From: Nansenia antarctica
Taxonomy: Eukaryota; Chordata; Actinopteri; Argentiniformes; Microstomatidae
Assembly (NCBI GenBank): GCA_963989245.1
Contig: OZ022342.1
Span: 67,914,430 to 67,978,429 of the forward strand
Length of the DNA: 64,000 nucleotides
Reading direction: 5' to 3'
Positions 38,029-52,820 of this stretch are shown here, in pieces. How positions within the stretch are numbered: the stretch's first letter is position 1; the number at the start of each line of letters is the position of its first letter. A program made the position numbers and the translations under genes. Below the pieces are notes generated by a model. The model had not been told where the DNA came from. It was given only the letters and a program-made list of their open reading frames with translations, and ran no database searches.

Positions 38029-41000
38029 TCAGTTCCTGGTTCCCTGGAGGGCATCTATGAGAATCTTATTGTACTCTGCCAGTTGTCTGGAAACAGTCTT
38101 CACCACCGGACGGTAGTCACTTTCCATTCCCTTGGAGGCGATGACTATAGATTCCAGTCAAGGAAAGATTGTGTATTTAATACATGGCTACAGACATACA
38201 TTTCATGTCTACCTTTTTCAATTACTCAAGATACATACGGTATTCTCTATAGTGTGAATAATAAAGGCCAACACAGTTATTAGTTAAAGCAAGTTAACTA
38301 GTTATATTATAAGTTGAAAGTGTGTAAAACCACTCTTAAAATGTTGACTGTATCTAGAATACCTTCCACTTCTGTGTCCAATATCTACCATTATCAGTCG
38401 TCAACTATATAAATAATGTCTTCTTTATTTAGTGTCTAAGTCAAAATAGTCATGTGTAACTTGAACAGGTAACTGTTGTAATGAAGTGAAAGTGAAAATT
38501 GTGATCTTAAAAGGTGAAAGGATACACTCTTTCATGACGAAATTGTTCTGTTCCAGGTGCTGCCACATTCTCTCCATGTTTGTCAACTGAAAACAAAGAG
38601 AAAATAATGGTCGTCATTTGTAACTGACAGGTTTCATCTCAGCAGAAAAACTAATTGAAAGCGTAAAATGCTCAAAGATACAGGTTTCTATGACAATATC
38701 ACATACAAGACAAAAGACAAGCCAACTCAAGTAAGGTGTTTCCCATGCTCCTTCCAAACTTGTCAGTCACCCTTACCTGTCTGTGAGTTTCATTTTCCTG
38801 CAGCTGGGTCTTCAGGGCTTCATATTCCTCGTTCATCTTCTGCATGACCTTCTTGAAGGTGTCTCTCCTCTGAGTCAGGGACACTCGATCCTCCTGGAGC
38901 CTCTGGAGGAGAACAGAACATTTATATTTCCTGATTTTGTTACGGTGATGTACTTATGCTGAATAAAACTTCACCAAAAAAGACAACAACAAAAGCTGTG
39001 ATATTAATGAGGAATGCTACCGTTCTATGGTGCCATTCTATGCATTTACAGTGAGCCTGTCCTCCGATTTCTACCCTCATCAGCCTCAGCTGAACGATAA
39101 ATGATTCAGTCCTCGCTAGGGTGTTAGGGTGAGTCTGCTACAGCTATTCATATGTTCATTTACAGGATACTGAATTCATAAATTGTAACACACTGGAGAA
39201 TATCTTCAATCATAAGGACTTACGCCTAAGACCAGAGGGTGAATCCATTCGTGGTCGGGTTGAAACAAGAGCATTTCTCAGTGGAAGAAACATGACTTCC
39301 TGATGTCAAACCTTTCAGAGAATCTGCATCCTGTTTAAAGGAGAGCCTATTCGTAATGCTAAAGGATGAGTTTAAGTTTCCCTTGCTGTATGGAAATGTT
39401 CCCATGGGTAAACCCATTCACTGACAACTCTGGCAGTGTTTACATTAACACCATGCTCCTACAGCAACCCTGGCTGAGGCATCTGTCTTGTCTGGGAGGT
39501 GTACTATACTACAGTATATCCTTCAGGAAACTCAATAGAAACTTTCAATAGAAAGACCTACCCTTCCTACTGTTATACGGGAATTGGAAAGGACTGTTTT
39601 AGCTTGAGATTTTACTTGAAAAAACATCTTTAGTATTTTACTAATTCATATTTAGTTTCGTTTAGTGCATTGTCCATAAGGTCTCGAAATGAAATAGCAC
39701 ATTATAACAGACCCATAGCTCAAGCCAATATCAATGATATTAATATACTGTAATAAGGGACTTCAGTTTACTTCCTGGAAAATTCTCAGGATGATGCATT
39801 TTGAGTCAACCTGAATCCTGGTTCACATCATGGGCTAGGTGCTGTACCTTCTTCTTCTCTTCTCCACTAGCCTTCAGAGCGTCCAGGTTGCTGTAGGTCT
39901 CCAAGCCCTCGGTCATCTGCTGGATCTTCTCTTTCAGGCTGTCCATCTCTGTGTTGATCTTACTCTCCAGCTGCTCCACCTTCTGAAGATCCTGCTGTAG
40001 ACGTTGGCTCTCTGGATCACAGAAGAACAATAAAATCACTCATTCAAGAAAGAGAAATATCATTGGCTGTTGAAGTTGTGTAGTACGGCCAATACAATAA
40101 TGAAAGCAACTACACTAAAATGCAGAGCTGGGTAACATTTCAACTGAGGAGAATTACAGAGAATAACCAAATACAGATTATCACAGAAATATCGAAGATA
40201 ATAAGTCATCAGTTTGTGTTTAATAATTTGACTGCCAAAACATAGAATGGAATAGAATAGAATAGAAAATAATGTGCATTTGGGGTGTTGAGCCTATGGC
40301 TGACCCTGGGCCTAGAGCAAAAAATACAAAATTCCAGCAATTGACTGACAAGTTGATTGCATGGCAAACAAAACATTAATTCAAAAAGTGGATACTTGCT
40401 TTCACATGTGTCCATGCTTATGTGCTTCTGACAGTAACTAAGTGGATACCTGCTTTAACATGGGTCCATGTGTGTGTGCTTCTGACAGTAACTTTCTTTA
40501 ACTAAATGCAATAATGGTCCCTCTCTTTCACAGTCAACATGAGCTACATGAAATATGGCTCCTCGGTGGCCATGAATGGAAAGAGCAATTATAATGAGCT
40601 GCTGTTGACACCAGCCATTGGTACTAGATAGCTTCCATCATAAAATTGGCTACTCAGACCATTGAAGGTCATTCAAATCATTATTTCGACAGAGGCAAAA
40701 TAAGTTCACTGTAAACTGTCACCTCAGCTTACATCTGAACTTTAACTGAATACACAGTGTTAATTTGGACCATCTAGCCTATTTTTTTTCAAGAATAACA
40801 CTGTTTCTGCTGACAGGATAGTCCCAGCCCTGAAACTGACCTTACAGTTGCATATATTTCTCACCCCCCTAGTTAGTGAACCATCTTTAACCTATTTCCT
40901 CTCAAGATCAGGACAGTAAATGTCACATTTGACCTACAGCGCTTTGTGTCACACCCTGTGCACACTGCAGGCTTCAGCAGTACTGTATTACAGGATGTGA

Positions 41001-44000
41001 GGCCCAGGCCAGATACCACGCCAAGAGTCACTACGCCTTGGGTTTAAACACAGAGATTTATATCTTTTAATGGCTTAACACAGAACCAGAGGTCCCTGCA
41101 CTGTAGTGATTCATACTTACTACTGCCCTCTCTGTACACACGATACTACGTTCAGAGAGCGGTCTACATTCTTGGATGGCAAATACGACAGAGAGGCAAT
41201 AAAAACAAAGCTTAATGTCTTTTCGTGGTAACCAAAGGGGACCGTATCATGAAACATTACTTTTGCAGTATGCGTGTTATTGTCAGATGTAACGAGGTCA
41301 AGTGCAGTGTTTATATCCATGTGAAAGACTGACTTTTCACCCAAATCTTCCATTGACGTCAGTGCTTGATTTTGGCGAGCATTAGAGCTGCACATTATCG
41401 ATCTCAAGTCAGGATTCTACTTTACATGTTTAGAGTAAGTATGAATTTGTGCAAGCCAGAACAGCCCATATAGTAAGTGATTTCTAACTTCATCAGTCAG
41501 TGCTCCTACAGAAGGCAGTTCCCTGAGCGCATGGCTGACCCCAGACAGGGGGATGGTCTGATTGCTACATGCCGGTCGGATCCTCCTTCCATGAGGTCTC
41601 AGCAGAGAGAGAGGATGAGTGAATACGGGTGCTGCTGCTCTGAGGGTTGGTGGCTGGAGCCTGGGGGCCTGGGGGCAGACTGTGGGGGCCTGGCGGTTGG
41701 GGGGGGCAGGAAGGGGAAGCGGGCCGGTTCCTCCCGATAGCACGACGGCCCAGCCAGTGTTTGGAGGAGCTGCTGTGTACAGAGCAGTAAAGTGCCCCAT
41801 CAGCACTTCTGTACATTCTATAGAGCTTCCTCCTGGGGCTTTGCCTTTCGACGGCTCCCCCCCCACACCCAGCCAGGGTCCCTGCACTCCCTCCCAATCC
41901 AGAGGATGAATATATTGGCCTCCATTACCAACAATATTTACACAGCATAGCTGCAGAAGGCCGCTGCTGGTGGGCAGACAATCGTCTGTTTATCAACGAT
42001 GTGGAGTATTTACCAACACACCCTCCGCATAAACTCTTCAGAGCAAAATCAGGATGGTTGACTTTGCCTGATTTCAATGGATAACCTTTTTAATGTTTGG
42101 ATTGAATAACAAACTACCATGGTAACAAAATTACAAGCAATTTATAAAAACTATTCCAGAAGCAATGCCAGTAGGCTGACACACCTCCAATTGCAAGTAT
42201 GTATTGTTTCACTTGAGCAAGATTCACTTCAGCCGTTTCCAACTGGGCTCAGTGTGAAAGTCCTCACTGATAAAATACAAACAAATAAGTGAAAAGGAAC
42301 AATGCTTTCGCCGGCTCAGAATAGTCTGATCAAGGGAATGTTCCGGTGGCTCTCTCCGTGGCAGTGGTGAGATAAGACATATTTATGGAGGACAGCGTGC
42401 ACTGGAGGGTTGAACACAAAGGAAGGAAGGCCTTGGCTCCGAGCCAAGAGCTTATTGGATAAATACACTCAGTTATGAGGAAATGGGACCTGGGAGTCCA
42501 TCAGTGGGTCTGTAGGAAGGCCAATCTCTGCCCGGCCAATGAGGTTAGGGCTCTCTCCCAGTGGTCACGCTGTACAAAAGTTTCTTCTTGCACGATCACC
42601 TCTGCTGACGGTGTTGTGCTACTGACGTGGGGGAACCAATGAAATGTTGCTTGCTGATCACTTATCGTACTTGTAAGAAGATAAGGTATGAGGTTACTGG
42701 TGTCACACTCTTACAGTAACCAATTGGGGGAAGAAAGGACAAGGACAGGTCGGCTATTGCTGACAAGGACAGGTCGGCTGTGGCTACACACAGGCCACAC
42801 ACTGAGTTGAACATCACAAAAATTCTTGTCCTGTGAGGTTGTGGGTTCAATTCCCGCTGGGGCCATATATACGAAAAATGCACTCACTGTACTGTAAGTC
42901 ATTTGGCATGTTAAATTACTAAATTAAAACTAAAACATGTTGGTCGTCTATTCTAGCCCACACCTAGCCAATGTCTTCAATAAAAAAAGACGATACTTTA
43001 AAACTTACTGTATCCTCTCAAATCAACAAAACACTTCATTAACATTGAATAAATGTATGTCATTTCAGTCTCAGGGAGTCTATGTACATGGGGTCACACT
43101 AGGATCGCTGTTAACGGTTCTGTCAACAATGAATTTGTAAACTACTTCGACAGTATATCATGCTGGCACATATAAAACTGAGCGTTCTCCAGTTGGAGGA
43201 AACATTGTTTTAGACTACGCTGAAAACCAAGGATACCAGGGATGGCTGATGGAGTTTTACAAAAAGGGTGAACTCCAGTGATGACAACAAACAGCAGCTG
43301 ATGTGTGTTGTGTCCGAGAGTGACCTCAGTAAAGTTGAGTTGATAACAACAAGAACAACAACATCATCATCATCATCATCATCATCATCAGCTGAGCGTG
43401 TGCTTGTGTTGTACCAGTGACTGACCTGAGGACAGGCCTTTGGCAGTGCTCTGGGACTTGTGCATCTCAGTCTCCTTGAAGCTGAGGTCCTCTTGCATGG
43501 ACTTCAGCTCGCTGGCGGTCACAGAGGAAATCTGCTTCATGCGATTCATGTTCTGAGGGAAACAACATCAACAACAACATCAACGACACACCTTTTGACT
43601 ACTGGAAGCGTAAATAGCATGAGCCTTCAACATAGGAGGTCACACTTGAGTCACTGGATGTTTGCCTCGAATAAATCCATTGTTTACTGTACAGATCAGC
43701 GGATCAACAAAGCTTAGTCAAAAATCCCTTTTTGCAGTGATAATAAACAAACTGTCTTCGTCTATTGCCCACAGGGCAGTGTTCAAAGCCATGACCTTGA
43801 GAATAACTGCCCACGTCTGTGTTTTATACCACACAAAGAGTCCATTTGTCTTAGCGTTGAACTGAGCAGCTGTGTGGTTGCATACAGCAGGCACATGGCA
43901 AGTGGTAAATGTCAGTTTAACCTCTCTCTCTCTCTCTCTCTCTCTCTCGCTCTCTCGCTCTCCCTCTCTCTCCCTCTCAATCTCCTCCACCTCTCTCTCC

Positions 44001-44871
44001 TTTCATCCCCTCCCTCCCTCTCTCTCTCTTTCTCTCCCTCCCTTCTCCTCCTCATCCGCTCCTTCTCCTCTCTGCCGTACCCTGCTGGAGTGTTCCAGTA
44101 GGGCCACGACGGTGGCCTGGGTCTGACGGTTGCGCTCCACATCCTGGGCTTTGGTTTCTTCAAATGTCTCCAGAAAACCTGTAAAGCACCATATCAGGAA
44201 TCAGTATGAACTATGGGTTATTAAAAGGTCCAGTATGTTGATTTTACCTTTAAAATAGTGTTAAATGGCATCATAAAATAGGTAGCCATCAAGGAATGTG
44301 AGATCACAAGATGAAGAACGTTGAAGACTGCTGTGTGAGTCCAACAAACAAAGTGTTTACAAGGATATGCATGTTTGGTGCCATTAGAAAACGTTGCATA
44401 TTATGCAACTTTTCAAAGGGCCAGCAGGGGCAGCAACAGCAAAAAACGACATGTTGGATCTTCAAGAAGCCTGTAAGGGAATATATGTTAGAAAAAAATA
44501 AATGTTCATTCATTTACTCACTGTCCATAATCTCTTCTTTCTTCTTAAGTTCCTTGTACTTCAGGTTTCGTTCCCCTGTAGGACAGAGATCTTGGTTAAC
44601 TGTGAACACTACTGCAGTGTCATCTATCAATCAACTATCCACTGAACTAGATTGATCTGTTGTTAGGATTCGGGTGATAAGGTGAGGTAAAGTAGGATTC
44701 ATAGTTAAAACAAAATGTTGTTGAAGGGATGATCTAGGGCAAGAGGGCAGTGTTCTTACCGTCTGGATATGAATAGGAAGGACATGAGAGAGAGATGAAA
44801 TATGGAGAGGAGAGGAAACAGTAAGAACAAAGGCAATGGCCTGATATGATCCACAGGCAAGGAGCAACGTT

Positions 44872-44920
<49 letters not shown>

Positions 44921-47900
44921 TGTTTTACAGAAAGATTGAACAAAAGCAGCCTAATTGTTTACTTCCACCCAATCCATGTCTATTCATGCTCATCACTGAG
45001 GGGCTAGTGCAGGACTTCAAACAGTCATGATGACAGGCCATGTTTACTTCCCCCAGAGGGAAAGAAAGTCTGAAAATGACCTCTCATTCACTTCCATGAA
45101 GACCATTCTTGAGAGGCATCTTATACCCTCCCCAGTACAGGATGCAGCAATCTATGAAGGCAGAGGGCCTTGGACTGCCTCCAGAAGCCTTAATAGGGAT
45201 TTATGGCCCGTTCACAGAACACACACACAGGACAATACTCCCCTGTCACCCCCATTAGGACCGCTGCCCAAGCCCTCCCCCCCCCCCCCCCGGCCCCCGG
45301 CCCCCATCCTACTCCCAACCCGGCCATCCCGACGCCAAACTGTACCTTGGTGTTCCTCCATGTCGTTATCCAGCTGGCGCATCTCCTCGTTGAGCTGACT
45401 GATCTTCTCTCGCATTTCCGTCAACCTTCAGTCAACAAAGGGGGAGTTATTGTCTGGTCTGTGCTTGCTTATTTATAATATTTGTATTAAAAGATAGATA
45501 GTGTCTATCCATTTATTTCATTTCCCCCCCACCACCCTCAAAGGAGTGTCCGTGTTAGCGAATTGTACGTACTTGTAGTACTTAGGCTAACTAGAGAAGG
45601 ATTATCGGTTGTTTGAAATGATTGTGGTCAGAAATACTTACTGTCTTTCCATGCTTGCTGTCTCTTGATTGTCTTCCTTTACCTTCAGTGGAAAAAAGGG
45701 TATTATTTTAGATTTAGGGTACGTTTAAAATGTTGTTGTTGTCAATTGTTAACCAACTTGTAGTCTTGAGGTGCCTGTCACTGCCTTCCCACCTGTCTGA
45801 ACAGCCTGTCCCTCTCCTCCTGGGGGGAGCCCATGCTCTTGCTCTCTGCCACCATGGCGTCCCTGCGCAGATCCAGCTCCTGCAGTTTCTCATGCAGAAG
45901 TACCGCTTCCTGCTTTACCTGGGAGTGGGCCATGTCCTGGGGACACGAGCAGATGACAGGACAGATAGTGAGACAAGTGAGACTGTTATCAAACAAATGA
46001 GGGTTGAACTTAAAAGAAGACGGACAATGGACAACAGGAAGTAGAATAAAATACCGTGGGATATTTTAGATCTGTGAATTTCAAATTCTTTTTGGAAATG
46101 TAGCCTGTCGTCATTATATTGTTAGACATTTTTTAAATACTATTTTATTTATTTAAATAACTGAAGAAAATAAAAGATACATTAAAAAAGGGAAACAAAT
46201 TAAAAAGGAGGCAAATACAAATTCACAGTATAGAAAAGACAGAAAGACAGTCAGCACGGACATAAAGCCCTGACACTCTTTAAAACGAAACAATTTAACT
46301 TTTTTGAGGTACAATAATGTGAATTATTTCTATGAAATGTTTTCGGACATCATAATGGATTCATTCAGCCTGTGACTGACTGAGGCTTGTTCAATAAGCT
46401 GTGAAGTTATGTGGTGGGGAGCCGTTTCCAATGAATGTTACGCCGCCTGTTTAGAGTGCAGGTCATAGGTGCGGCGTAATAACTGGGGTAGGAGTGCCTT
46501 GCGGCTTTGTGGTTTGGAGATCAGAGTCCACTTACAGCCTCAAAAGTCTCCTTTCGCGTCATCAGAGCATCAAGTTCTCCCTGACGAGCATCCAGCTCCT
46601 AGAGGGGGAGGGAAAACAGAGGAGCAGGAAAACACATTAACCATTAACCCACTTTCTCACACCCACCCAATACGCCATGGACAGTTGTTCTTTAGAGGTT
46701 CAGCTGTGTGAGGACAGAGTTTGTATGTTTAAGTTGCTTTAGTCATACATAAATGGATGCACTCATAGCTGTTACGTTGCTTTAGTCATAGATAGATGGA
46801 TGCATATATAGCTGTTAGGTATAGAAGGTACAGTATGTCTGATTATGTAGTTACAGTAAGAACTGTTCACGTTTATTGCTACAGAAGCACGAAAAGCACA
46901 CTACACTGTGTCCAATCCTGATAAAGCGGGTTCACCGACAGTGCTTCCTCAATGTTACAGTATATGAAGGACAGATGTGTCCACTGACCTGCAGGAGCTC
47001 CTCATTGGTGGCCTTCATCTGTGCGTACTTGGCTTGCACCTCAGCTGACATCTTCTTCACTATGTCGTCAGCCGCCTGCTTCTCCCGTTCAATGTCCGCC
47101 TCCACAACTCTGATCATGTCCTCCTTCCTAAATCAACCATGATTAGGCAAAGTCAATCGCTTAAGTCAGTCAATGTCTGACCCTACAGGGATTAATAAAG
47201 TTGTATTCAATTCATTTGGATTGAACGATGCTACAGGAGCATGTCCTAGAGAGCAAGCTGCTGTGTGGAGAGCACTTCAGTATTGTCAGGAGAGACACAT
47301 CAGCATCTCGGCTATTCAGAACATTGAGTTACCATAATTGTTTTTCTCATTCAAGCCCTATTACTTTAAAAGACTAATTTCAAGATTACTTTCAAGACTG
47401 TCAATGAAATGACACACAATGGAAAACAATTGCATATGGAAACAACTTTAAGATGTACAGTAAGATGTTTTTCCTGTGTATTTTGGTTGTCCTTTTTGTC
47501 TTCTGCACAGGACGAAATTATACATCACGGTTGTATAATGTGTTATCCTCTGGGCTTTGTTACTTTTTAACTGTCAAAATGTTTCACCCAAAAAATGAAT
47601 CCAAATCTAGATACTGTTGATAAGTTATAATGACAACATCTGATAAAGACATCTTGTGGTCAATCTTTAGCTAGAATGGACAGCCCTGGTCCAAAGGTCT
47701 TCCATGTGCTCAGTCCAAGATAAAACATTCTCATTTCCTCCTTATCAGCCCCAAAGGTAAGAATTTCAACTATCTAAGGCAACTGTAAAGTAGCAAATTC
47801 ATACTTTTCTTGGGTTTTGTTTTGTATCCTTGAATATGCGAACAAACAGTGACTTCATTTGAACTACAGATCGTTTTACTTTGTTGTTGAACAACAAAAC

Positions 47901-50900
47901 AGTATGGAATGTCTATTTTACAGACTATGATGTGTAACACACCTGGGAAAACCAGGAGGAAAAAAGAAAAAAAAGCTTATTAATCAAATAACGTCACGTT
48001 CAGTAAAAAGTTATAAATAAGCCATGGAGGTCCAGTAAAAAGGTGCTGTAGGTGTGCTATTGAAGTTAGTTACTCTAATGGACTTGAATACTCTGTCTGA
48101 CTCCATCTGGTGGATTCCTCACTTATGATCTTGTTATTGTTCTAATATCAGGCTAGGTCTGCTAATTGGTTTCTAAGTGATAATCGAGCTCAATCATTGA
48201 GGACACCCCATCAAGACATTGCTCTAGCAGTTTTCCTGATGAGCTGTGATATGGAGTAAACACATACACGTACAAATGAGTGACATTCCACAAAGCATGT
48301 GACGTTGATTTTCTAGGACAGGAGCGTCCTCTCCTGTACACGGAAATATTAGTCTGGGGGTTAGAACCCAAGGACAGAATAGGCATTTGTCCTTAAATCG
48401 GCCATGGTGAGATGTACCAGGGCAGAAGTCACCGCTCCCCCCTTGAGAACAGCAGAAGACTTTGTGTGTGATCTGTGCCAGCTTGCGGACACCATGAGCA
48501 TCTTTGTGGATGAGCGCAGATGAAGACTTCAGAAAAGAGGAACACAAGCGGAGGCACACTGAAAGATAGCAAGCCACAGCAAAGCTGCCGTACGGACAAA
48601 GGGCCTCTTTGTATGCTCTTCATAGATACATTATTAGAACGCAGTGATCCTTCCAAAGCTACTGGTAAACTCTGGAGGCGTAAATATCTGACAACTCCTA
48701 GCGAAGCAGTCAATGACTCGATCAAAAATCCTTTAGTGCTTTGTACTGTCAAGTGTCTCTATTTCTTCTGTATTTAAGGGAATTAATTTTGCCTTTTATT
48801 GTATCATTATTCAAGGACCAAACATGGCTACGAGTGGATTATTTCTTCTGTGGCTGGCAAGTACACTGGTGACTTCTGGAGAAGCTGTGACTAAAGATGT
48901 GGTGAGAGTAAATGAATATCTGGGAGCTGAACTTGAGCATACCTCTTCCAGCAATCAAATCCTATTATATAATAGAAATCATAGCATGCATGTACCTTTT
49001 TAATAGCTTAAAAATTACTTTTCATCATATCAACAGGTTGTGGACATGAGGAACATGAGTCTCCAATCAATTCCCTCAAATAACTCCCAGATCACAAAAC
49101 TCATTCTGAGTGATAACCAAATAAAAATGGTGAAGGAAGACAAAGAGGCTCTAAAAGAATACACAAGGCTGACGGAGCTAGATCTCCAACACAACTTGCT
49201 AACAGATCTGCCAGGTAACATCTTCAAAAGCCTGTCAGAGTTGAAGGTTCTTCAGCTCTCCAACAACAACATCAACACAGTGGAGCCTAAGGCTTTCTCA
49301 GGCCTGGGAAGCTTAGAAGTGCTGAATCTCTCCTACAACCCCATACAGTTTCTACCGCTGGGAGTATTCGATGGTTTACATAATCTGTCTGTCCTCCACC
49401 TACGGGGAAATATGCTGCAGACATTAAACATCTCTTTGGATTTAAAAAAACTAGCGGACGTCGATCTGGCCGACAATCCTTGGAATTGCTCCTGTTTATT
49501 TGTGAACGAGATCAACCGGATTAAAGCCTCGGGGGTCACAATAGGTAAGAACCTTTTTTGTTTGCTATTCTAACTTTAGTGTCATAGCACTATTCACAGC
49601 TTGTTCACAGCGTCGATGTACCAGACGTACACTGACATCTACTGATGACAACAGGCAAATGCTATCCTGTCATTTGTGTCCATCTTGTTCACCGGGAAAT
49701 CTTGTGTGAATTTCTGCCCCAGGCTCAGGTGCCCTTTGTGCCGGCCCTGAGGAGGCTGGTAAAAGCATTGTGGATGCAACATGCTCTTCAGGATCAGCAT
49801 CATCAACAGAACCACCGGCAGGCAGACAACCAAGCTCAGTCCAGACTATAACACACTCCGTCCAGACTACTCCACAATCAGGGACACTTCCATCTTCCTC
49901 TAATAAAGGTACTGTAATATAATAGAAATGAGCAAATGAATAGGCTTCTATTAAGTAGATTCTGTCTCTGACTGTTCTCCTAAACATGATATAATGAGTC
50001 CCTACAAAAAACATAGTCCTTAGCTTAACTAAAGCTGACAAGAGGTGGACGATGTAGCAAAATACTCTGAATACCGCTATTGTTCAAAGCAAATGCATGT
50101 GAGAGAGGTGACCTGTCATGGATGAATTAAGTTGATTGGACATGTTAGTCAGCAAACACTATTAGAGCAGGTCACATCAAGTTCTTTAAAAAAACAAGGA
50201 GGTTAAATGACAGCAGAATAATGTTTTTTTATATACAGTAATTGTGTAGTAATACTGTAGGCTATTACCCTAGTAATTACATTGTATCCAAACATTACTA
50301 GTGATTAAGTAATAGTTATGGTATAAGTGTTTGTATTCTACATTTATAATAAATAAAAACTCCATTACAACATAAATACTACATCAACATTACGATATGT
50401 AAAATGGTCATCATATACAGCATTACTAAACAGCAACTTAAAATTTGAGGAGACGCATATCCTGAGGATGCCCAATATGCCCTATACTCTATATAAAGTC
50501 TGTTACTCCTGATCTTGTGTTAAAGGTCCAGTATGTAACATTCAAGCTTTCTAAAAGCACACAACAGCTAATGTCCAACACTTTAAATCCATTTCAGGGG
50601 TTTATATTAGTAGGGAGGATGTTGTTTTTTGGAACTTCAAACAGAATTTTCCAGTAGTGGCAGATTACTGACACCCGTAATACTGTTCCTCTCCAAACAG
50701 ACCAAGCACCAGGCAGCAGCAGCGGCGGTATGCCTGTGGTGGGCAACACCTGGAAGTTTCTGGTGGGGGTGGTAGCCATCGCTCTCAGCACCTCCATGGT
50801 CATCGTGTGTGCCATCAAGTCCCCCTCCTGGTACAAGCTGCTGTTCAACTACCGGCACCAGCGGCTTCGCGAGGAGGACGAGCCCCACGTGTTCACCACG

Positions 50901-52757
50901 GGACGCTTCTCCAACTTCAGCTTGGACACGGAGCAGACTGAGACCAGCGCCCACGAGCTGGACATGGGCCTGGGCGAGGGTCTGGATGACGGCGATGAAG
51001 AGGAGGACGGCTACATTGAGGACCGCTACATTGAGACTGGGGACTACAAATACACTGCTGAAGAACCCTGATGGAGTCAGTATTGAGTCATTTGTCACAG
51101 AGAGCGAGCCTCTGTGTGGGCAAGGTTATGGCCTCAGGTCATGTTGGAATTTAGCTTAATCACTGAATCAGAGCTATGAATGCCCATAGCTTACTCATGC
51201 ATTGCCTGCTACTGAGAAACACTGGGTTCAAAGTTTCCGTCTTTTGTCAGGCAAAATGTGCCTTCATATGTGACCTGCACTGTCAAGGAAACTCACAACA
51301 CATAGAGCCATAATATCAAGTCATTTTGTATGTATTTGCAAATACTTGCTAGTGTTGATAACAGTTTAGGAATGTAATGAAAGGACCTGTCGGGGTGTTT
51401 TAAGATTTTTCAAATGTAAGCCAAGAGGCAGAGCAATGTGCCATAACCAAGGGGTGTTAGTATGATCCACCAAACACCTTGACAATTTAACAATACATTG
51501 AATTTCAACGCTAAGACCATGATTGGTGTTTACACTTTTAGGCAATATTCTGAATCTAGCCTCTATCCTCAAATCACTAGTCAGTCTTCTTCATGTATAA
51601 TGTCATGATTGTGTCTTTGGTTGAATGTCATTTCAGAGCTCATGTTGGGGTAATAAAAATCATGTTTTCCTTCCAGAACTGGGCAAAATATGTATTTGTT
51701 GTAAAAATAAAAATAAAAAAAAGAATTAAAAAATAAAGAAAGTGCAAAAGCAGCATGCAAAGCAACTTAAATAAAGCTCATGTCAAGTTTTAAAATATTT
51801 GAAACCAAATATTTTGTCCAGATCGGTCTGGTTTGATCGGGCTGTGTGCACTGCTGATGTTTTATGTTTTAACATTTGATACAATCTGCTTTTCCTTTTG
51901 ATGCAACAGTTTATTGCCGAAGATAGAGCTTTGGTAATACAGCATAACAAATAAATATTTGAGTACTTACTCTCGTCTTTCTGTGAATATGACATCCATA
52001 CTTTGTGCCTCTCTGTCATTCTGTGCTTTTAGCTACAAAAACAGCATGGAAACAGTTGGGATGAATGAATGAATGAATGAAAGAATGAATGCTTCATATA
52101 TTTTAGCGAATAGTCACCACACATATTCTAGTTACTGCTAAAAACATTTTCTGAATCGTCAATATCACGTACCATGTTGAAGTCATTCATCACTTCCTCC
52201 ATTTCTGTGTTAGTGTTCAATTTGTCAACCAGCTGAAAGTGAAAATAGTAATAAGAATAAGAATAAGAATAAATAATTTGCATAATTCAGCTCCCACACC
52301 CAAACCCACCACCGCTTAGTGAATGTCAATTAGGCAATAGGCAATTATCATTAGTAAATCTTAATGTGATCCATATACCTGTAACCATCATATCCTATCT
52401 AACACCAAACAGCCATGCTTGTCCAGACTACAGATAATAGACTAAGTTCACAATAAAATCACACCTGGGCCTAGTGTGACTGATACAGCAAAAAATAAAT
52501 AATCCAAAATCATATTTAACAGGAATGCAGTAGTTACTCACTATATATTACTCACTATAATGTTCAAAGCTATGATTTAGTCTAATTTGCCAGGTCTCCA
52601 TTTTTTTTTTTTTACCATATTGTAATCTGCTAGTTGGCCCTGAAGATCCTTTAGTTCACCAGCGAGTCCTTCGGCTCTGAAGGAGTAAAGAAAACAGGAC
52701 CATCAGTGACCCTCCCAGTGAAGGCTGTAGTAGGAGGTAGAAATCAGAGGATGGGCT

Positions 52758-52820
<63 letters not shown>

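Noticed and set aside
41417..41909. Proline/glycine-rich frames on both strands in ift74 intron 15
   Set aside because: GC-rich base composition explains the absence of stops; no splice signals or recognisable domain support a gene.
43150..43330. Short plus-strand frame (GGNIVLDYAENQGYQGWLM) resembling part of an Ig-like domain
   Set aside because: It ends after about 30 codons, has no paired cysteines and no neighbouring exon; too little to call even a pseudogene.
47190..47225. cctacagggattaataaagttgtattcaattc, resembling a retroelement 3' tail
   Set aside because: Too short and isolated to annotate with confidence.
49639..49722. Alternative upstream acceptor for lrrc19 exon 3 (after ag at 49632)
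   Set aside because: It is open but removes the cysteine-cap sequence expected after the last LRR; the acceptor at 49722 restores it.
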